The notes beneath the pieces are model-generated. The model did not search any database and had not been told where the DNA came from. It saw nothing but the letters and a program-made list of their open reading frames with translations. 64,000 nucleotides of DNA, from positions 1-64,000 of the forward strand of contig JAKUTK010000009.1 of NCBI GenBank assembly GCA_022448005.1, given 5' to 3'. Shown here piece after piece: positions 16,580 to 24,790 of this stretch (position 1 is its first letter; each line of letters starts with the position of its first letter). The position numbers and the translations under genes were made by a program. The DNA is from Pseudomonas sp. (GTDB lineage: Bacteria; Pseudomonadota; Gammaproteobacteria; Pseudomonadales; Pseudomonadaceae).

Positions 16580-16978
16580 TTACTCTCTGATCAGTGCCTC
16601 GATGATCGGGCAGATCGTTCCGCCGTCTCCCGCATCACATTGCTGCACCAGTTCGCCTAACAGTTGCTGCATGACGACCAAGTCGGCCATCTTCTGCTCG
16701 ATCAACGCGAGCTTGCGTGCAGCCCGTGCTCGCGTTTCGGCACAGGCGCACGACTCATCCAGCGTCAGCAGTCCACCGACTTCCGAGAGCGTGAAACCCA
16801 GCGCCTGAGCCCGCTTGATGAAACGCAGTCGCTTCACCATGTCCACCGGATAGCGCCGATGGCCACCCAAGGGTTTGGCTGGTTCATCCAGCAGCCCGCG
16901 TCGCTGGTAGTAGCGGATCGTCTCGACGTTCACCCCGGCGGCGTCTGCCAGCTTGCCAATGGTCAGCTCTGTGGCCAT
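16580..16978 (-). CDS. merR: Mercury-responsive regulator MerR
   Basis: MerR dimers bind one Hg(II) through three cysteines and twist the 19-bp-spaced mer promoter. The N-terminal HTH (LTIGKLADAAGVNVETIRYY) is standard. C79, C114 and C123 match the known Hg ligands of Tn501 MerR (C82, C117, C126) with the same spacing. ATG at 16978 follows AAGGAG. It is divergent from merT, and the shared promoter region is listed separately. Confidence 0.93.
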   Translation of the reverse strand: MATELTIGKLADAAGVNVETIRYYQRRGLLDEPAKPLGGHRRYPVDMVKRLRFIKRAQALGFTLSEVGGLLTLDESCACAETRARAARKLALIEQKMADLVVMQQLLGELVQQCDAGDGGTICPIIEALIRE

Positions 16979-16988
16979 CACTTTCTCC

Positions 16989-17020
16989 TTGATTCCGTAC
17001 TTTGGTACGGAGTTTAGAAT
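16989..17020 (+). promoter_or_regulatory. mer promoter-operator (MerR-controlled)
   Basis: -35 TTGATT at 16989 and -10 TTAGAA at 17014 are separated by 19 bp, which holds the dyad CCGTAC / GTACGG. The overlong spacer and this dyad are the hallmark of MerR-activated promoters. It drives merT-merP. Confidence 0.9.
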
Positions 17021-17046
17021 AGCACCTAGGCAATCAGGCTCAGGAG

Positions 17047-17403
17047 ATGGGAATGGGGATGCAACTCACCGGGAAAGGCTCGCTGGTCGCGAGTTCGCTG
17101 ACCGCCATCGGTGCGTCGGTGTGCTGTGTCGGGCCACTGGTGCTGTTGGCACTCGGTGTCGGCGGTACGTGGGTGGGCGCTCTGACCATGATGGAGCCAC
17201 TACGCCCCCTCTTCATCGGGTTGACTCTACTGTTCCTGGGATTGGCATTCCGCAAGCTCTACCTGGTGCCACAGGTTTGTACGCCAGGTACACCCTGCGC
17301 CGATCCGCGCACGCTCGTGCGACAGCGACTCGTGTTCTGGATCGTCAGCGTGCTGCTGCTCGGCCTATTGGCCGTGCCGTGGCTCGCCCCGCTGTTCTAC
17401 TGA
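17047..17403 (+). CDS. merT: Mercuric ion transporter MerT
   Basis: Inner-membrane protein that takes Hg(II) from MerP. Three hydrophobic helices are visible. The first contains the paired cysteines in GASVCCVGPL, and the cytoplasmic loop has the second pair in QVCTPGTPC. AGGAG lies just upstream; ATG at 17053 has better spacing than the one at 17047. First gene of the operon, 27 bp after the -10. Confidence 0.92.
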   Translation: MGMGMQLTGKGSLVASSLTAIGASVCCVGPLVLLALGVGGTWVGALTMMEPLRPLFIGLTLLFLGLAFRKLYLVPQVCTPGTPCADPRTLVRQRLVFWIVSVLLLGLLAVPWLAPLFY

Positions 17404-17415
17404 AGGAGATTAACC

Positions 17416-17691
17416 ATGCGCAAACTGCTGATCGCCGTGCTTTTCGCCTTGCCCTTCGTGGCGCTGGCGGCTCCCCCGAAAACCGTCACGCTCGACGTGC
17501 AGAACATGACGTGCGGACTCTGTCCGATCACGGTCAAGAAGTCGCTGGAGAAGGTGTCCGGCGTGAGTGACGTCCAGGTCAATTTCGACCAGAAGACGGC
17601 GACCGTCACCTACGATCCCGATAAGGCCCAGCCCGAGGCACTGACTGAGGCGACCGCGAACGCGGGATACCCCTCCACAGTGCAGAAGTGA
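17416..17691 (+). CDS. merP: Periplasmic mercury-binding protein MerP
   Basis: Signal peptide MRKLLIAVLFALPFVALA followed by a heavy-metal-associated ferredoxin-like domain with the MTCGLC metal-binding motif. Length (91 aa) is that of MerP. AAGGAG precedes the start, 12 bp after merT. Confidence 0.93.
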   Translation: MRKLLIAVLFALPFVALAAPPKTVTLDVQNMTCGLCPITVKKSLEKVSGVSDVQVNFDQKTATVTYDPDKAQPEALTEATANAGYPSTVQK

Positions 17692-17698
17692 GGTCACG

Positions 17699-17911
17699 AT
17701 GAGCGCCATTGTCCTTGAGTCCGTGCTGACTTGCCCGCGCTGCGGCTTCGCCAAGCCGGAAACCATGCCCACGGACGCCTGCCAGTTCTATTACGAGTGC
17801 AGCAACTGCAAGGCGCTGCTGCGCCCCAACCCAGGGGATTGCTGCGTTTTCTGTTCGTTCGGCTCGGTGAAGTGCCCGCCGATCCAGCAGCAGCTTGGGT
17901 GTTGCTCATAG
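17699..17911 (+). CDS. Small cysteine-rich protein of the mer operon (70 aa)
   Basis: Eleven cysteines: C-x2-C (CPRC), C-x2-C (CSNC), GDCCVFCSFG, KCPP and a final CC. The GDCCVFCS block recurs in small proteins next to truncated mer operons. It starts 7 bp after merP. No mercuric reductase follows; tnpA on the opposite strand comes next. A metal-binding or zinc-ribbon role is inferred from composition. Confidence 0.75.
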   Translation: MSAIVLESVLTCPRCGFAKPETMPTDACQFYYECSNCKALLRPNPGDCCVFCSFGSVKCPPIQQQLGCCS

Positions 17912-17923
17912 CGTTTAGGGGGA

Positions 17924-20917
17924 TCACAGGTCGTCGTCTGGATTACGCAGTGGCCGCAGCTCGCCGCGCGCAACTTCTTCCGGTACCGCAAAGGAATACC
18001 GCCCGAGCATGTTGATGTGCTCGTAGATCAGCGGCGATAGCCGGGCCAAATCCTCTTCCAGCACTGGATAGCCGTGCTGCTTGAGCCGTTCCACGGCCGC
18101 CGTCATGTAGAGGGTGTTCCACAGCACGATGATGTTCACCACCAGGCCCAGAGCACCGAGCTGGTCTTCCTGGCCTTCGCGGTAGCGCTGGCGGAGCTCG
18201 CCGCGTTTGCCGTGGAACACGGCGCGGGCCAGGCTGTGCCGGCCTTCGCCTCGGTTCAACTGGGTCAGGGTGGCGCGGCGCTTGGACTCGTCGTCGATAT
18301 AGGTCAACGTGTGCAGAGTCTTTTCGATCCGCCCGAATTCGGCCAGCGCCTGGGCCAGCCGGGTGGGTCTATCTCCCGTTTGCAGCGTGCGCATGATGCC
18401 AGTCGCCGGCACCCGGCCGAGTTTGAGCGAGCCGGCCAGGCGCAGCAGGTCGTCCCAGTGCTCGGCGATCAGGTCGAGTTTGACCGACTGGCGGGCCAGC
18501 CCGTTGAGCTTGCCGTAGTCCGCGTCCGGGCGCGTGCGCCAGAAGCGGGTACCGCCGACATCGGCCAGCCGCGGACTGAAGTGGTAGCCAAGTAGGCGGA
18601 AGAGCCCGAACACCACATCGCTGTAGGCCCCGGTGTCGGTCATGATTTGCGTCGGCTGCAACTCGGTCTGCTGTTCCAGCACGACCGCCAGCAACACCAG
18701 GCTGTCGCGCAGCGTGCCGGGCACGGTGATGGCGTTGAGGCCGGAGAATTGGTCGGAAATCAGGTTGTACCAGGTGACACCCCGGCCGGTGCCGAAATAC
18801 TTCGGATTGGGGCCGGCATACACGGTGCGCACCGGTACGACGAAGCGCATGCCATCGGCGGAGGCGACCTCGCCGCCACCCCAGACTTGGGCCAGTTCCA
18901 GTTGGCTTTGCGCTCCGACCAGGATGGCGTTAGCCGCTGACAGGGTGTCGTCGCGGATATAATTCTGGCTGACCCAGGACAGCCGGTCACGGCGCAGCGC
19001 CGGGTTGTCGGTGCGGATCAAGGGCTCCAGGCCGGTGTTGCAGGCCCCGCCCAACAGCACCGCGCAGAGGCTGGTGACCAGGTTGTCGGCGCGTGCATTG
19101 CGTTCGGAGACATGGGTGAAGGCCTCGGAAAAGCCAGTGCGGGCGGCGATTTCCAAGAGGATTTCCGGCAGATCGACACGCGGCATCAGGTCAGACACGG
19201 CCGCCCGCAGTTGCAGCAACGAGCAGGGCTCGTCCAGCTTGTCCAGCGCCCCGAGCGACAGTTCGGTCTTGCCCTCGGTGTTCTCGCTCAGTTGAATCGC
19301 CGGGTTGTCGGGCAGGCGCGCGGCTACTGCCAGCCAGGTTGCATCCAGCTCGACGGACAAGGCGTCCAGGGTGGTTTTGGCGTCGATGGTCAGGCCCAGT
19401 GACCGGCAGATGATCGGTCGCGCCGCCAGCCATTCGGCACCGTCGAGCAGGCCAAGGCGCGGGTCGGCATAGCGCCAACTGGGCGAGACGAAGACATCGC
19501 GGCGGCGCAGGGCCGTGCGCAGCGCATCGAGCGTGCAGAACACATAGGCACCCATGTCGAGGGAGCCATCTTCGCGGGTGATGTGCTTCTGCCAAGCCTT
19601 GGCCACGATCTCCTGCGGCGCGTCATCCTCTGGCTTCCGGCGCGGCAGGTTCAGTTGCAGCCACTCCAGACTAGCCGCCACGCCCTTGCCGGCCGGGCTG
19701 AAGCCGAAGCGGATGTGCTTGAGCAGGTCGGGCAGGAAGCGGCGCACGCTGCGGTAGCGCGCTTCCAATGCAAGAAAATAGACGTCATCTACCGGGCGGA
19801 TCAGCGCGTTGACCTCTTCCAGGGCCTTTTCCAGGGTGGTCCTCGGCAGGTCGTTGAACAGCCGGGCGCGCACGTTGTCATCGCTGATCGAGCTGTCCAG
19901 CACGACCTTGCACGCGGCGGCGAGCGTCGCGGCCGACCGATCCAGGTCTTTCAGGCTGCGCATGCGGGCTTTCTTGTCGGCCTTCTCCGCGTTGCTGAAC
20001 AGGTCGCGCAGCAAGGCCTCCAGGACTTCCAGTGCGTCGTCGTGCGCAGTCGCCTCCAGGCAGAGTGCGAAGGCCACCAGTGTCGCCATCCGCCGCGACG
20101 CCGGCAGCCGATTAATCGCGGTGACCTTGGCCGTGTTGGCGAAGCGGGCCAGGGCGGCGATACGGCTGGGAGGGATGTGCGCCGCCGCCGGCAAGGTGAT
20201 GCCGATGCCGCGCACGTCATCGAGCCGGCGCAGTGCCCGAATCAACGCGGGGCCACTGACCATGACCGGGCCGGAGCGCAATTGATCCAGCCGGGAGCTG
20301 CGGTTGCCTTCGGCCACCGTCAGCAAGTCTTGCAGTTGCAATCGCTGTTCCTCAGTCACGCTGCGGCCCAGCGTAAACCAGAGGCGTTCTTCGACCCGAC
20401 TGCGCAACTGGGCGATAAAGCGCTCTAGTTGAGACACACCAGGCAGGAGGACTTTCTGTGTGAACAGCCACGAGGTGGCTCGCTCAAACAGCACTCCCGG
20501 CCGGTCGGTGCCCGTCCAGCAGAGGGCATACAGCCAGCGGCTCAAGCGAAAGCCGATGCCCGGATCGGTGAAATGACGATAGCCAAAGCGGTTCTGAATA
20601 TCGGTGGCATGTATCCAGCGGCGATGATCGCTATAGCGCTGGAGGCAGTCGGGGTCTGGAATCGCCAGTTGTCGGCAAAGCACCTGCAGGACTTCCACCG
20701 GCACGGCGGCGGGCTTGTCCGGCAGAACGCCAACGAAGCGGACGGTGGTCAGCAGAACGGCATAACCCAGACGGTTATGGCTACCCCGCAGCACCTGGAT
20801 GGCTTCACGGTCTTCATCGCTCAGGTGGAAGTAACGTTCCAGCTCTTCACGGCTGGGCGAATCAACATAGCGGCCAAAACCGTCGCGTTGCTCTTGAGTC
20901 AGAAAACCGACCGGCAT
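17924..20917 (-). CDS. tnpA: Tn3-family transposase TnpA
   Basis: 997 aa, full length for a Tn3-family transposase, which pairs the 39-bp ends and produces cointegrates by replicative transposition. The N-terminus (FLTQEQRDGFGRYVDSPSREEL) is the DUF4158 region; the C-terminal half carries the DDE domain (for example MTDTGAYSDVVFGLF with an acidic catalytic residue). No frameshift is seen, so it is probably active. It lies 3 bp downstream of the PIN-toxin gene on the same strand. Confidence 0.95.
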   Translation of the reverse strand: MPVGFLTQEQRDGFGRYVDSPSREELERYFHLSDEDREAIQVLRGSHNRLGYAVLLTTVRFVGVLPDKPAAVPVEVLQVLCRQLAIPDPDCLQRYSDHRRWIHATDIQNRFGYRHFTDPGIGFRLSRWLYALCWTGTDRPGVLFERATSWLFTQKVLLPGVSQLERFIAQLRSRVEERLWFTLGRSVTEEQRLQLQDLLTVAEGNRSSRLDQLRSGPVMVSGPALIRALRRLDDVRGIGITLPAAAHIPPSRIAALARFANTAKVTAINRLPASRRMATLVAFALCLEATAHDDALEVLEALLRDLFSNAEKADKKARMRSLKDLDRSAATLAAACKVVLDSSISDDNVRARLFNDLPRTTLEKALEEVNALIRPVDDVYFLALEARYRSVRRFLPDLLKHIRFGFSPAGKGVAASLEWLQLNLPRRKPEDDAPQEIVAKAWQKHITREDGSLDMGAYVFCTLDALRTALRRRDVFVSPSWRYADPRLGLLDGAEWLAARPIICRSLGLTIDAKTTLDALSVELDATWLAVAARLPDNPAIQLSENTEGKTELSLGALDKLDEPCSLLQLRAAVSDLMPRVDLPEILLEIAARTGFSEAFTHVSERNARADNLVTSLCAVLLGGACNTGLEPLIRTDNPALRRDRLSWVSQNYIRDDTLSAANAILVGAQSQLELAQVWGGGEVASADGMRFVVPVRTVYAGPNPKYFGTGRGVTWYNLISDQFSGLNAITVPGTLRDSLVLLAVVLEQQTELQPTQIMTDTGAYSDVVFGLFRLLGYHFSPRLADVGGTRFWRTRPDADYGKLNGLARQSVKLDLIAEHWDDLLRLAGSLKLGRVPATGIMRTLQTGDRPTRLAQALAEFGRIEKTLHTLTYIDDESKRRATLTQLNRGEGRHSLARAVFHGKRGELRQRYREGQEDQLGALGLVVNIIVLWNTLYMTAAVERLKQHGYPVLEEDLARLSPLIYEHINMLGRYSFAVPEEVARGELRPLRNPDDDL

Positions 20918-20920
20918 TGA

Positions 20921-21331
20921 TCACAGCACCTCGACGCAGAACACGGCGGGCGTGACGATCCGCGTGCGTTCGATGTGCCCGCGTTGCAGCAGGCCGGCGC
21001 GGCGATCACCGGTTACCAGGTAGTCCGCATCGCCCGCCAAGGCCATGGCCAGCAAAAACGAGTCATCCGGATCATCGGCTTCGACCTCGATGGTCAGGCG
21101 CTCCAGTACCACAGCCCGTTGCAGGTTATTGATCATGGCGCCCACCTTGGCGGGCTGTAGGATGGCCTGAAGCTTGGGATAGCGGCTGGCTCGACGAATT
21201 TCATCGAGTTGCATCCGCGAGGTCACCACCTCGAAACGCGCCGCCCGCCAGGCACGGTAGATCGCATCGGGCGCGCCATGTGGCGAGATCAGGGCGCTGA
21301 ACAGGATGTTGGTATCCAACACGACCCGCAT
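20921..21331 (-). CDS. PIN-domain toxin (VapC-like) of the transposon
   Basis: 136-aa PIN nuclease: the acidic pocket starts with VVLDTNILFSAL and continues with D in EADDPDDSFLLAMALAGDADYLVTGD. In VapC-like toxins these acidic residues hold Mg2+ for RNA cleavage. It overlaps the antitoxin stop by 1 bp and precedes tnpA, as in many Tn3 elements that carry passenger toxin-antitoxin pairs (in older annotations called pilT). Confidence 0.88.
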   Translation of the reverse strand: MRVVLDTNILFSALISPHGAPDAIYRAWRAARFEVVTSRMQLDEIRRASRYPKLQAILQPAKVGAMINNLQRAVVLERLTIEVEADDPDDSFLLAMALAGDADYLVTGDRRAGLLQRGHIERTRIVTPAVFCVEVL

Positions 21332-21570
21332 CAGCGCTTACGTGCCCAGTCGAGCGCTTCGTCAACCGCGTTGGTCAATTCTGCCTCACTCAGATGGGCG
21401 TTAGCGGCCTTGGCCTGCTCAGCGCTCAGCTCCAGGATGTGTGCCCGTACCGCTTCTTCGATGAAGCGCGACAGGTCGCCCTTACGGCCGCCGCCCTGGC
21501 TGGCCAGAAACATCCGAAGCGACTGGTCGGTGTCGGCCGAGACGGCGACATTCCAGCGAATGGTATTCAT
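21331..21570 (-). CDS. Ribbon-helix-helix antitoxin
   Basis: 79 aa with an N-terminal strand (MNTIRWNVAVSADTDQSLRMF) followed by two helices, typical of RHH antitoxins that autoregulate their operon. Directly upstream of and overlapping the PIN toxin. Confidence 0.8.
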   Translation of the reverse strand: MNTIRWNVAVSADTDQSLRMFLASQGGGRKGDLSRFIEEAVRAHILELSAEQAKAANAHLSEAELTNAVDEALDWARKR

Positions 21571-21771
21571 AGCGTTCTCCGCTAATAGGTGTTTGTGTGT
21601 TTATACGCCAATCACAAAGGGCGATGCAATGGTTCGACAAAACGAAGGTTTTGCCGAACTCTATCGAGGAATGGCTCGGTTCGTTAAGCTCCCCGCGCTA
21701 CGGTTCAAATAACTGGTACGCTTAATCAAAGTTCAACTATTACTAACGTAGTCGAGTAAACAGTACTTTTG
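21571..21771. promoter_or_regulatory. Divergent promoter and probable res region between antitoxin and tnpR
   Basis: This 200-bp space between divergent tnpR and the antitoxin-toxin-tnpA unit is where Tn3-family elements keep the resolution site. It contains an inverted motif around TTCGACAAAACGAAGG...TTGCCGAA (about 21631-21660) and an AT-rich stretch near 21740. I cannot define the three res subsites by eye. Confidence 0.55.
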
Positions 21772-22701
21772 ATGAAGATCGGTTATGCGCGAGTGAGCAC
21801 TCGGGATCAGAAAGCCGACCTACAAGTCGATGCCCTGAAACAGGCCGGGTGCGAACGCATCTACCAAGACATCGCCAGCGGCGCGAAAAGCGCCCGGCCG
21901 GAGTTGGACAAACTGCTGGCCAACGTGCGGCCGGGTGATGCCGTGGTGATCTGGAAGCTGGATCGCCTTGGGCGTTCCCTCAAGCACCTGGTCGAGTTGG
22001 TCGGCGAGCTGGCAGAGCGCAAGGTCGGCTTACAGAGCCTGAATGACCCCATCGACACCACCCACGCCCAAGGCCGCCTGGTGTTCAACCTGTTCGCCTC
22101 GCTGGCGGAGTTCGAGCGCGAGCTGATCCGCGAGCGGACTCAGGCGGGTCTGTCGGCCGCACGGGCGCGTGGCCGGATCGGTGGCCGTCCCAAGGGCCTG
22201 CCAGCCAAGGCTGAGGCCACCGCCATGGCGGCCGAAACCCTCTACCGCGAAGGTCGCCTGAGCGTCAGCGCGATCGGCGAGAAGCTGCACATCTCCAAGA
22301 GCACGCTGTACAGCTACCTGCGCCACCGTGGTGTCGAGATCGGCGCGTACCAGAAGAGCGCCAGGTCACGCGACCAGCAGCCTTCGGCCGCGTCGCCGGC
22401 AGAGCCGCCCGCCGCCGAGCGGGTGGCCACCGTCACCCTGCGCCTCGCGGTGGTGAATAACAGCAAGTTCGTGCGCGGCCGGAAGCGGGCCACGGAGAAC
22501 ATTGAGCGCTACTGCCTGGAGCCCTATGGCATGAAGCGGCTGGATGCCGGCCACTATGAGTTGACCATTCCGTATCGGAGCGACGATGAGCTGGACAAGA
22601 GCGTGCATGACCTGCTGACCGAGATCAGCCAGGAGGCCGACATGCGCAACTGTTTTGTCGAGATGGGCGCCTGGGAAGAAGACACCGAAAAGCGTTGGTA
22701 G
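21772..22701 (+). CDS. tnpR: Serine resolvase TnpR with C-terminal extension
   Basis: Resolves cointegrates at res. The catalytic domain starts MKIGYARVSTRDQ with the serine nucleophile at residue 9, then LDRLGRS and the E-helix region (SLAEFERELIRERT). The HTH is at about 165-185. The usual resolvase ends near residue 185-200; this one continues to 309 aa with an additional alpha/beta domain of unknown role (about 220-309). ATG at 21772 is used. Confidence 0.93.
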   Translation: MKIGYARVSTRDQKADLQVDALKQAGCERIYQDIASGAKSARPELDKLLANVRPGDAVVIWKLDRLGRSLKHLVELVGELAERKVGLQSLNDPIDTTHAQGRLVFNLFASLAEFERELIRERTQAGLSAARARGRIGGRPKGLPAKAEATAMAAETLYREGRLSVSAIGEKLHISKSTLYSYLRHRGVEIGAYQKSARSRDQQPSAASPAEPPAAERVATVTLRLAVVNNSKFVRGRKRATENIERYCLEPYGMKRLDAGHYELTIPYRSDDELDKSVHDLLTEISQEADMRNCFVEMGAWEEDTEKRW

Positions 22702-22702
22702 G

Positions 22703-22741
22703 GCTTACGTTGGTTTTTGGTTCCATTGCTCCCCAAACCCC
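22703..22741 (-). repeat. Terminal inverted repeat, right end of transposon
   Basis: 39 bp, the exact complement of the left end; begins 2 bp after the tnpR stop. The sequence outside it is the tail of an antitoxin-like gene, not nahG. Confidence 0.93.
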
Positions 22742-22843
22742 AGTAACGATTGGCAGATTTTGATATCGCATAGATCAAACCTTCCTCAATGGATGGCTGA
22801 AGCGATTGGGCGCGAAGCAGTCTTTGCTGAGCAGGGCTTCTGA
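22742..22843 (+). pseudogene. 3' remnant of an AbiEi/DUF6088-type antitoxin gene, copy 1
   Basis: 33 codons (SNDWQILISHRSNLPQWM...) in frame to a stop. They match the end of the larger copy at 23010-23312 almost residue for residue. The gene is cut exactly at the transposon end. Confidence 0.75.
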
Positions 22844-22902
22844 TGCTCGTTTAAATACAATAATTTAGAGAACGAATGTCCTAATTTTGCCTTATCTCGG
22901 CA
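22742..22902 (+). repeat. 160-bp imperfect direct repeat, copy 1
   Basis: Spans the antitoxin tail and its AT-rich 3' flank (GTTTAAATACAATAATTTAG...TTATCTCGGCA). Copy 2 is at 23211-23372, 469-470 bp away. Confidence 0.85.
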
Positions 22903-22971
22903 AGACTCAGTTACGTCCTGAAAAGTCTTTATAAAACATGCGGATAGGAGGGAAATGAGTGAATTTTCCCT

Positions 22972-22989
22972 TTATCTCGGCATGACCCC
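22972..22989 (+). repeat. 18-bp direct repeat flanking the antitoxin remnant (left)
   Basis: TTATCTCGGCATGACCCC, identical at 23362-23379; a related TTATCTCGGCAAGACTC is at 22892. The repeats frame the second antitoxin copy. Confidence 0.8.
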
Positions 22990-23009
22990 TTCTAGGGCTG
23001 ACGCAGCAG

Positions 23010-23312
23010 GTGTCGATTAAGGAAGTATTTATCACCAGCGGACGGCCGAGAACCCTGCAATTAGGCAAAATTCAGGTGAGAATCGAACATGCGCCACAGT
23101 GGCAGGTCGCCCTCGGAGCGACCATTGCTGGCGACGCTGTACGTGCACTTGCCTGGTTGGGCAAACCCCACGCCCAAGAGGCAGTCGCGAAGCTGCGCAC
23201 GTGCCTGTCGAATAGCGATTGGCAGGTCTTGAAATCGCATAGATCCAAGCTTCCTCCATGGATGGCTGAAGCGATTGGGCGCGAAGCAGTCTTTGCTGAG
23301 AAGGGATTCTAA
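23010..23312 (+). pseudogene. N-terminally truncated AbiEi/DUF6088-type antitoxin, copy 2
   Basis: About 100 residues (from a GTG) corresponding to the C-terminal half of DUF6088/AbiEi-like antitoxins: VFITSGRPRTLQLGK...IEHAPQWQVALG...AVRALAWLGK...LPPWMAEAI. The N-terminal winged-helix domain expected in a full-length protein of about 200 residues is absent, and no AbiEii toxin lies nearby. It is bounded by two perfect 18-bp direct repeats (see 22972 and 23362). Confidence 0.65.
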
Positions 23313-23372
23313 TATTCGTTTAAATACAATAATTTAGAGAACGAATGTCCTAATTTTTGCCTTATCTCGGCA
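23211..23372 (+). repeat. 160-bp imperfect direct repeat, copy 2
   Basis: Partner of the repeat at 22742-22902, with one extra T and scattered substitutions; it contains the end of the 23010-23312 frame. Confidence 0.85.
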
Positions 23373-23379
23373 TGACCCC
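23362..23379 (+). repeat. 18-bp direct repeat flanking the antitoxin remnant (right)
   Basis: Perfect copy of the 18-mer at 22972, ending 4 bp before the xseA stop codon. Confidence 0.8.
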
Positions 23380-23383
23380 GGGT

Positions 23384-24790
23384 TCATGTCGTCTGTGCTC
23401 CATTGGTTGATTCAGTGACTGTTGCGCTCAGGTGGCCATCTGCAAAGGCCAGATCCAGCCGGCCGGCTGCCCGTGCCTGCTGTGCACTGGTAACGATTTC
23501 CCCACCAGGGGAACGGATCAGGGCAAATCCCCGGCTCAGCAGTGCGAGCGGGTTGGTCTTGTCGTAGAGGGTACCCGCCAGCGCCAAACGAGCATTTTCC
23601 CGTGCGATCAGGGCGAGCGACTGAGCGGAGGCCCTGGAAGCGCCCAGAAGGGCCTTCTGTCGCTCACTGGCGATCAGACCAAGGGTCAAGCGTGAAAAGC
23701 GATCCTGCGCAGCCTGCTGCTCGGCCTGCTGCTGGGTAATGAGCCGGGCTCGGCCGCTGTCAAACCGCGACTGACGGTCCAGCAGGTTTCGGTGCTCGGC
23801 ATGAAGCCGCTCAACCACACGCCGGCTGAAGTAGCCCCATGCACGATCCAGGTACGGCCCCTGCCCCGCCACAAGCCGCTGAATCAGGGCGTTCGCCTGC
23901 TCTGCCCGCGCCCGCGCCGCCGATGCCTCGGACATGAGCGCCGTCTTGATGAACCCGATCACCTTGGACGGTGTGTCGAAACGCCGGTGCGCAACCAGAT
24001 CGAGCACGCATTCGTCCACCTCGTGACCGATGCCGGTGAACACGGGCACCGGCAGCCGGCATACCCACGCCGCGAGGTTCGCATCGTTAAGCCAGGCCAG
24101 ATCGCTCTTCGCGCCGCCTCCGCGAATGATTGCGACCGCATCGAAGCCCTGAGCCTGGTGACGCTCATGAACCTGCCGCAGCGCATCGCGAATGCTCTCG
24201 GAGCAATCCTTGCCCTGGAAGGTCGCTGCGAAATATTCGAACTGACACACGCCGGCGCCGGCCAACTGCTCGGCGTCGCGCTTGAAGTCGGCCAGCCCCG
24301 CAGCCTCGTGCGGCGCTACAACCGCCACGCGCCAATATCCACTCGGCGCCGGTAGCCCGCGCTGCAGATCCAGCCAGCCCCGCTCACGTAGGGAGGAAAT
24401 TATCTTCTGCAGTTTTGCCTGCATGTCGCCCAGGGTGTAGCTGGGGTCAATGCCGGTCACCATGAGGCTGAAGCCAAACTGAGGGGAGAAATCCGCCCTG
24501 ACTTTGAGCAGTACGTTCATGCCCGCCTGCGGCAAGCCCCCGGTCGCCTCTTGCCATTGCTGCAGCACCTTGCCGGCGACATTGGCGAACATCGTGCACC
24601 GTGCCTTGGCCACCCCGTTACCGTCTCGCGATTCGAGGATATCCATGTAGCAATGCCCATTGGGGCGACGCTTGAAGTCGCTCAGCTCGGCGACCACCCA
24701 GCAGCTGTCGGGCATCGCAGCGCGAAACGCCTTCTGGATCTGGGTCAGGTAGGCACTCAGGCTCAGGTGGCCCTCAGCCTCATCAGCCAC
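23384..24790 (-). CDS. xseA: Exodeoxyribonuclease VII large subunit
   Basis: XseA degrades single-stranded DNA from both ends together with XseB. Visible parts: N-terminal OB fold (SCWVVAELSDFKRRPNGHCYMDI), the catalytic domain (RVAVVAPHEAAGLADF, AIIRGGGAKSDLAWLND, VPVFTGIGHEVDE), the long helical/coiled-coil region with many Gln/Ala, and a C-terminal beta segment (NPLALLSRGFALIRSPGGEIV). Length about 468 aa is near the chromosomal norm. I use a GTG at 24788-24790, which overlaps the xseB stop region; a longer frame to 24874 would lie entirely within xseB. A plasmid-borne xseAB pair is uncommon. Confidence 0.9.
   Translation of the reverse strand: MADEAEGHLSLSAYLTQIQKAFRAAMPDSCWVVAELSDFKRRPNGHCYMDILESRDGNGVAKARCTMFANVAGKVLQQWQEATGGLPQAGMNVLLKVRADFSPQFGFSLMVTGIDPSYTLGDMQAKLQKIISSLRERGWLDLQRGLPAPSGYWRVAVVAPHEAAGLADFKRDAEQLAGAGVCQFEYFAATFQGKDCSESIRDALRQVHERHQAQGFDAVAIIRGGGAKSDLAWLNDANLAAWVCRLPVPVFTGIGHEVDECVLDLVAHRRFDTPSKVIGFIKTALMSEASAARARAEQANALIQRLVAGQGPYLDRAWGYFSRRVVERLHAEHRNLLDRQSRFDSGRARLITQQQAEQQAAQDRFSRLTLGLIASERQKALLGASRASAQSLALIARENARLALAGTLYDKTNPLALLSRGFALIRSPGGEIVTSAQQARAAGRLDLAFADGHLSATVTESTNGAQTT

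Larger units (their letters stand above)
16489..22741. mobile_element. Tn3-family transposon, Tn5563-like (6.25 kb)
   Basis: Bounded by 39-bp inverted repeats starting GGGGTTTGGGGAGCAATGG that match base for base at the two ends. It carries merR-merT-merP plus a small cysteine-rich gene, tnpA (997 aa), a PIN toxin with ribbon-helix-helix antitoxin and tnpR. Size, content and gene order agree with what I recall of Tn5563 from Pseudomonas alcaligenes plasmid pRA2 (about 6.26 kb). The 5 bp outside the ends are ATATT on the left and AGTAA on the right, so no target duplication is present. Confidence 0.92.

Noticed and set aside
19583-20428. Plus-strand frame of 281 codons opposite tnpA
   Set aside because: Antisense shadow of the intact Tn3-family transposase.
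22742-23312. Complete type IV (AbiEi/AbiEii) toxin-antitoxin system
   Set aside because: Only C-terminal antitoxin pieces are present, without the N-terminal winged helix and without a nucleotidyltransferase toxin.
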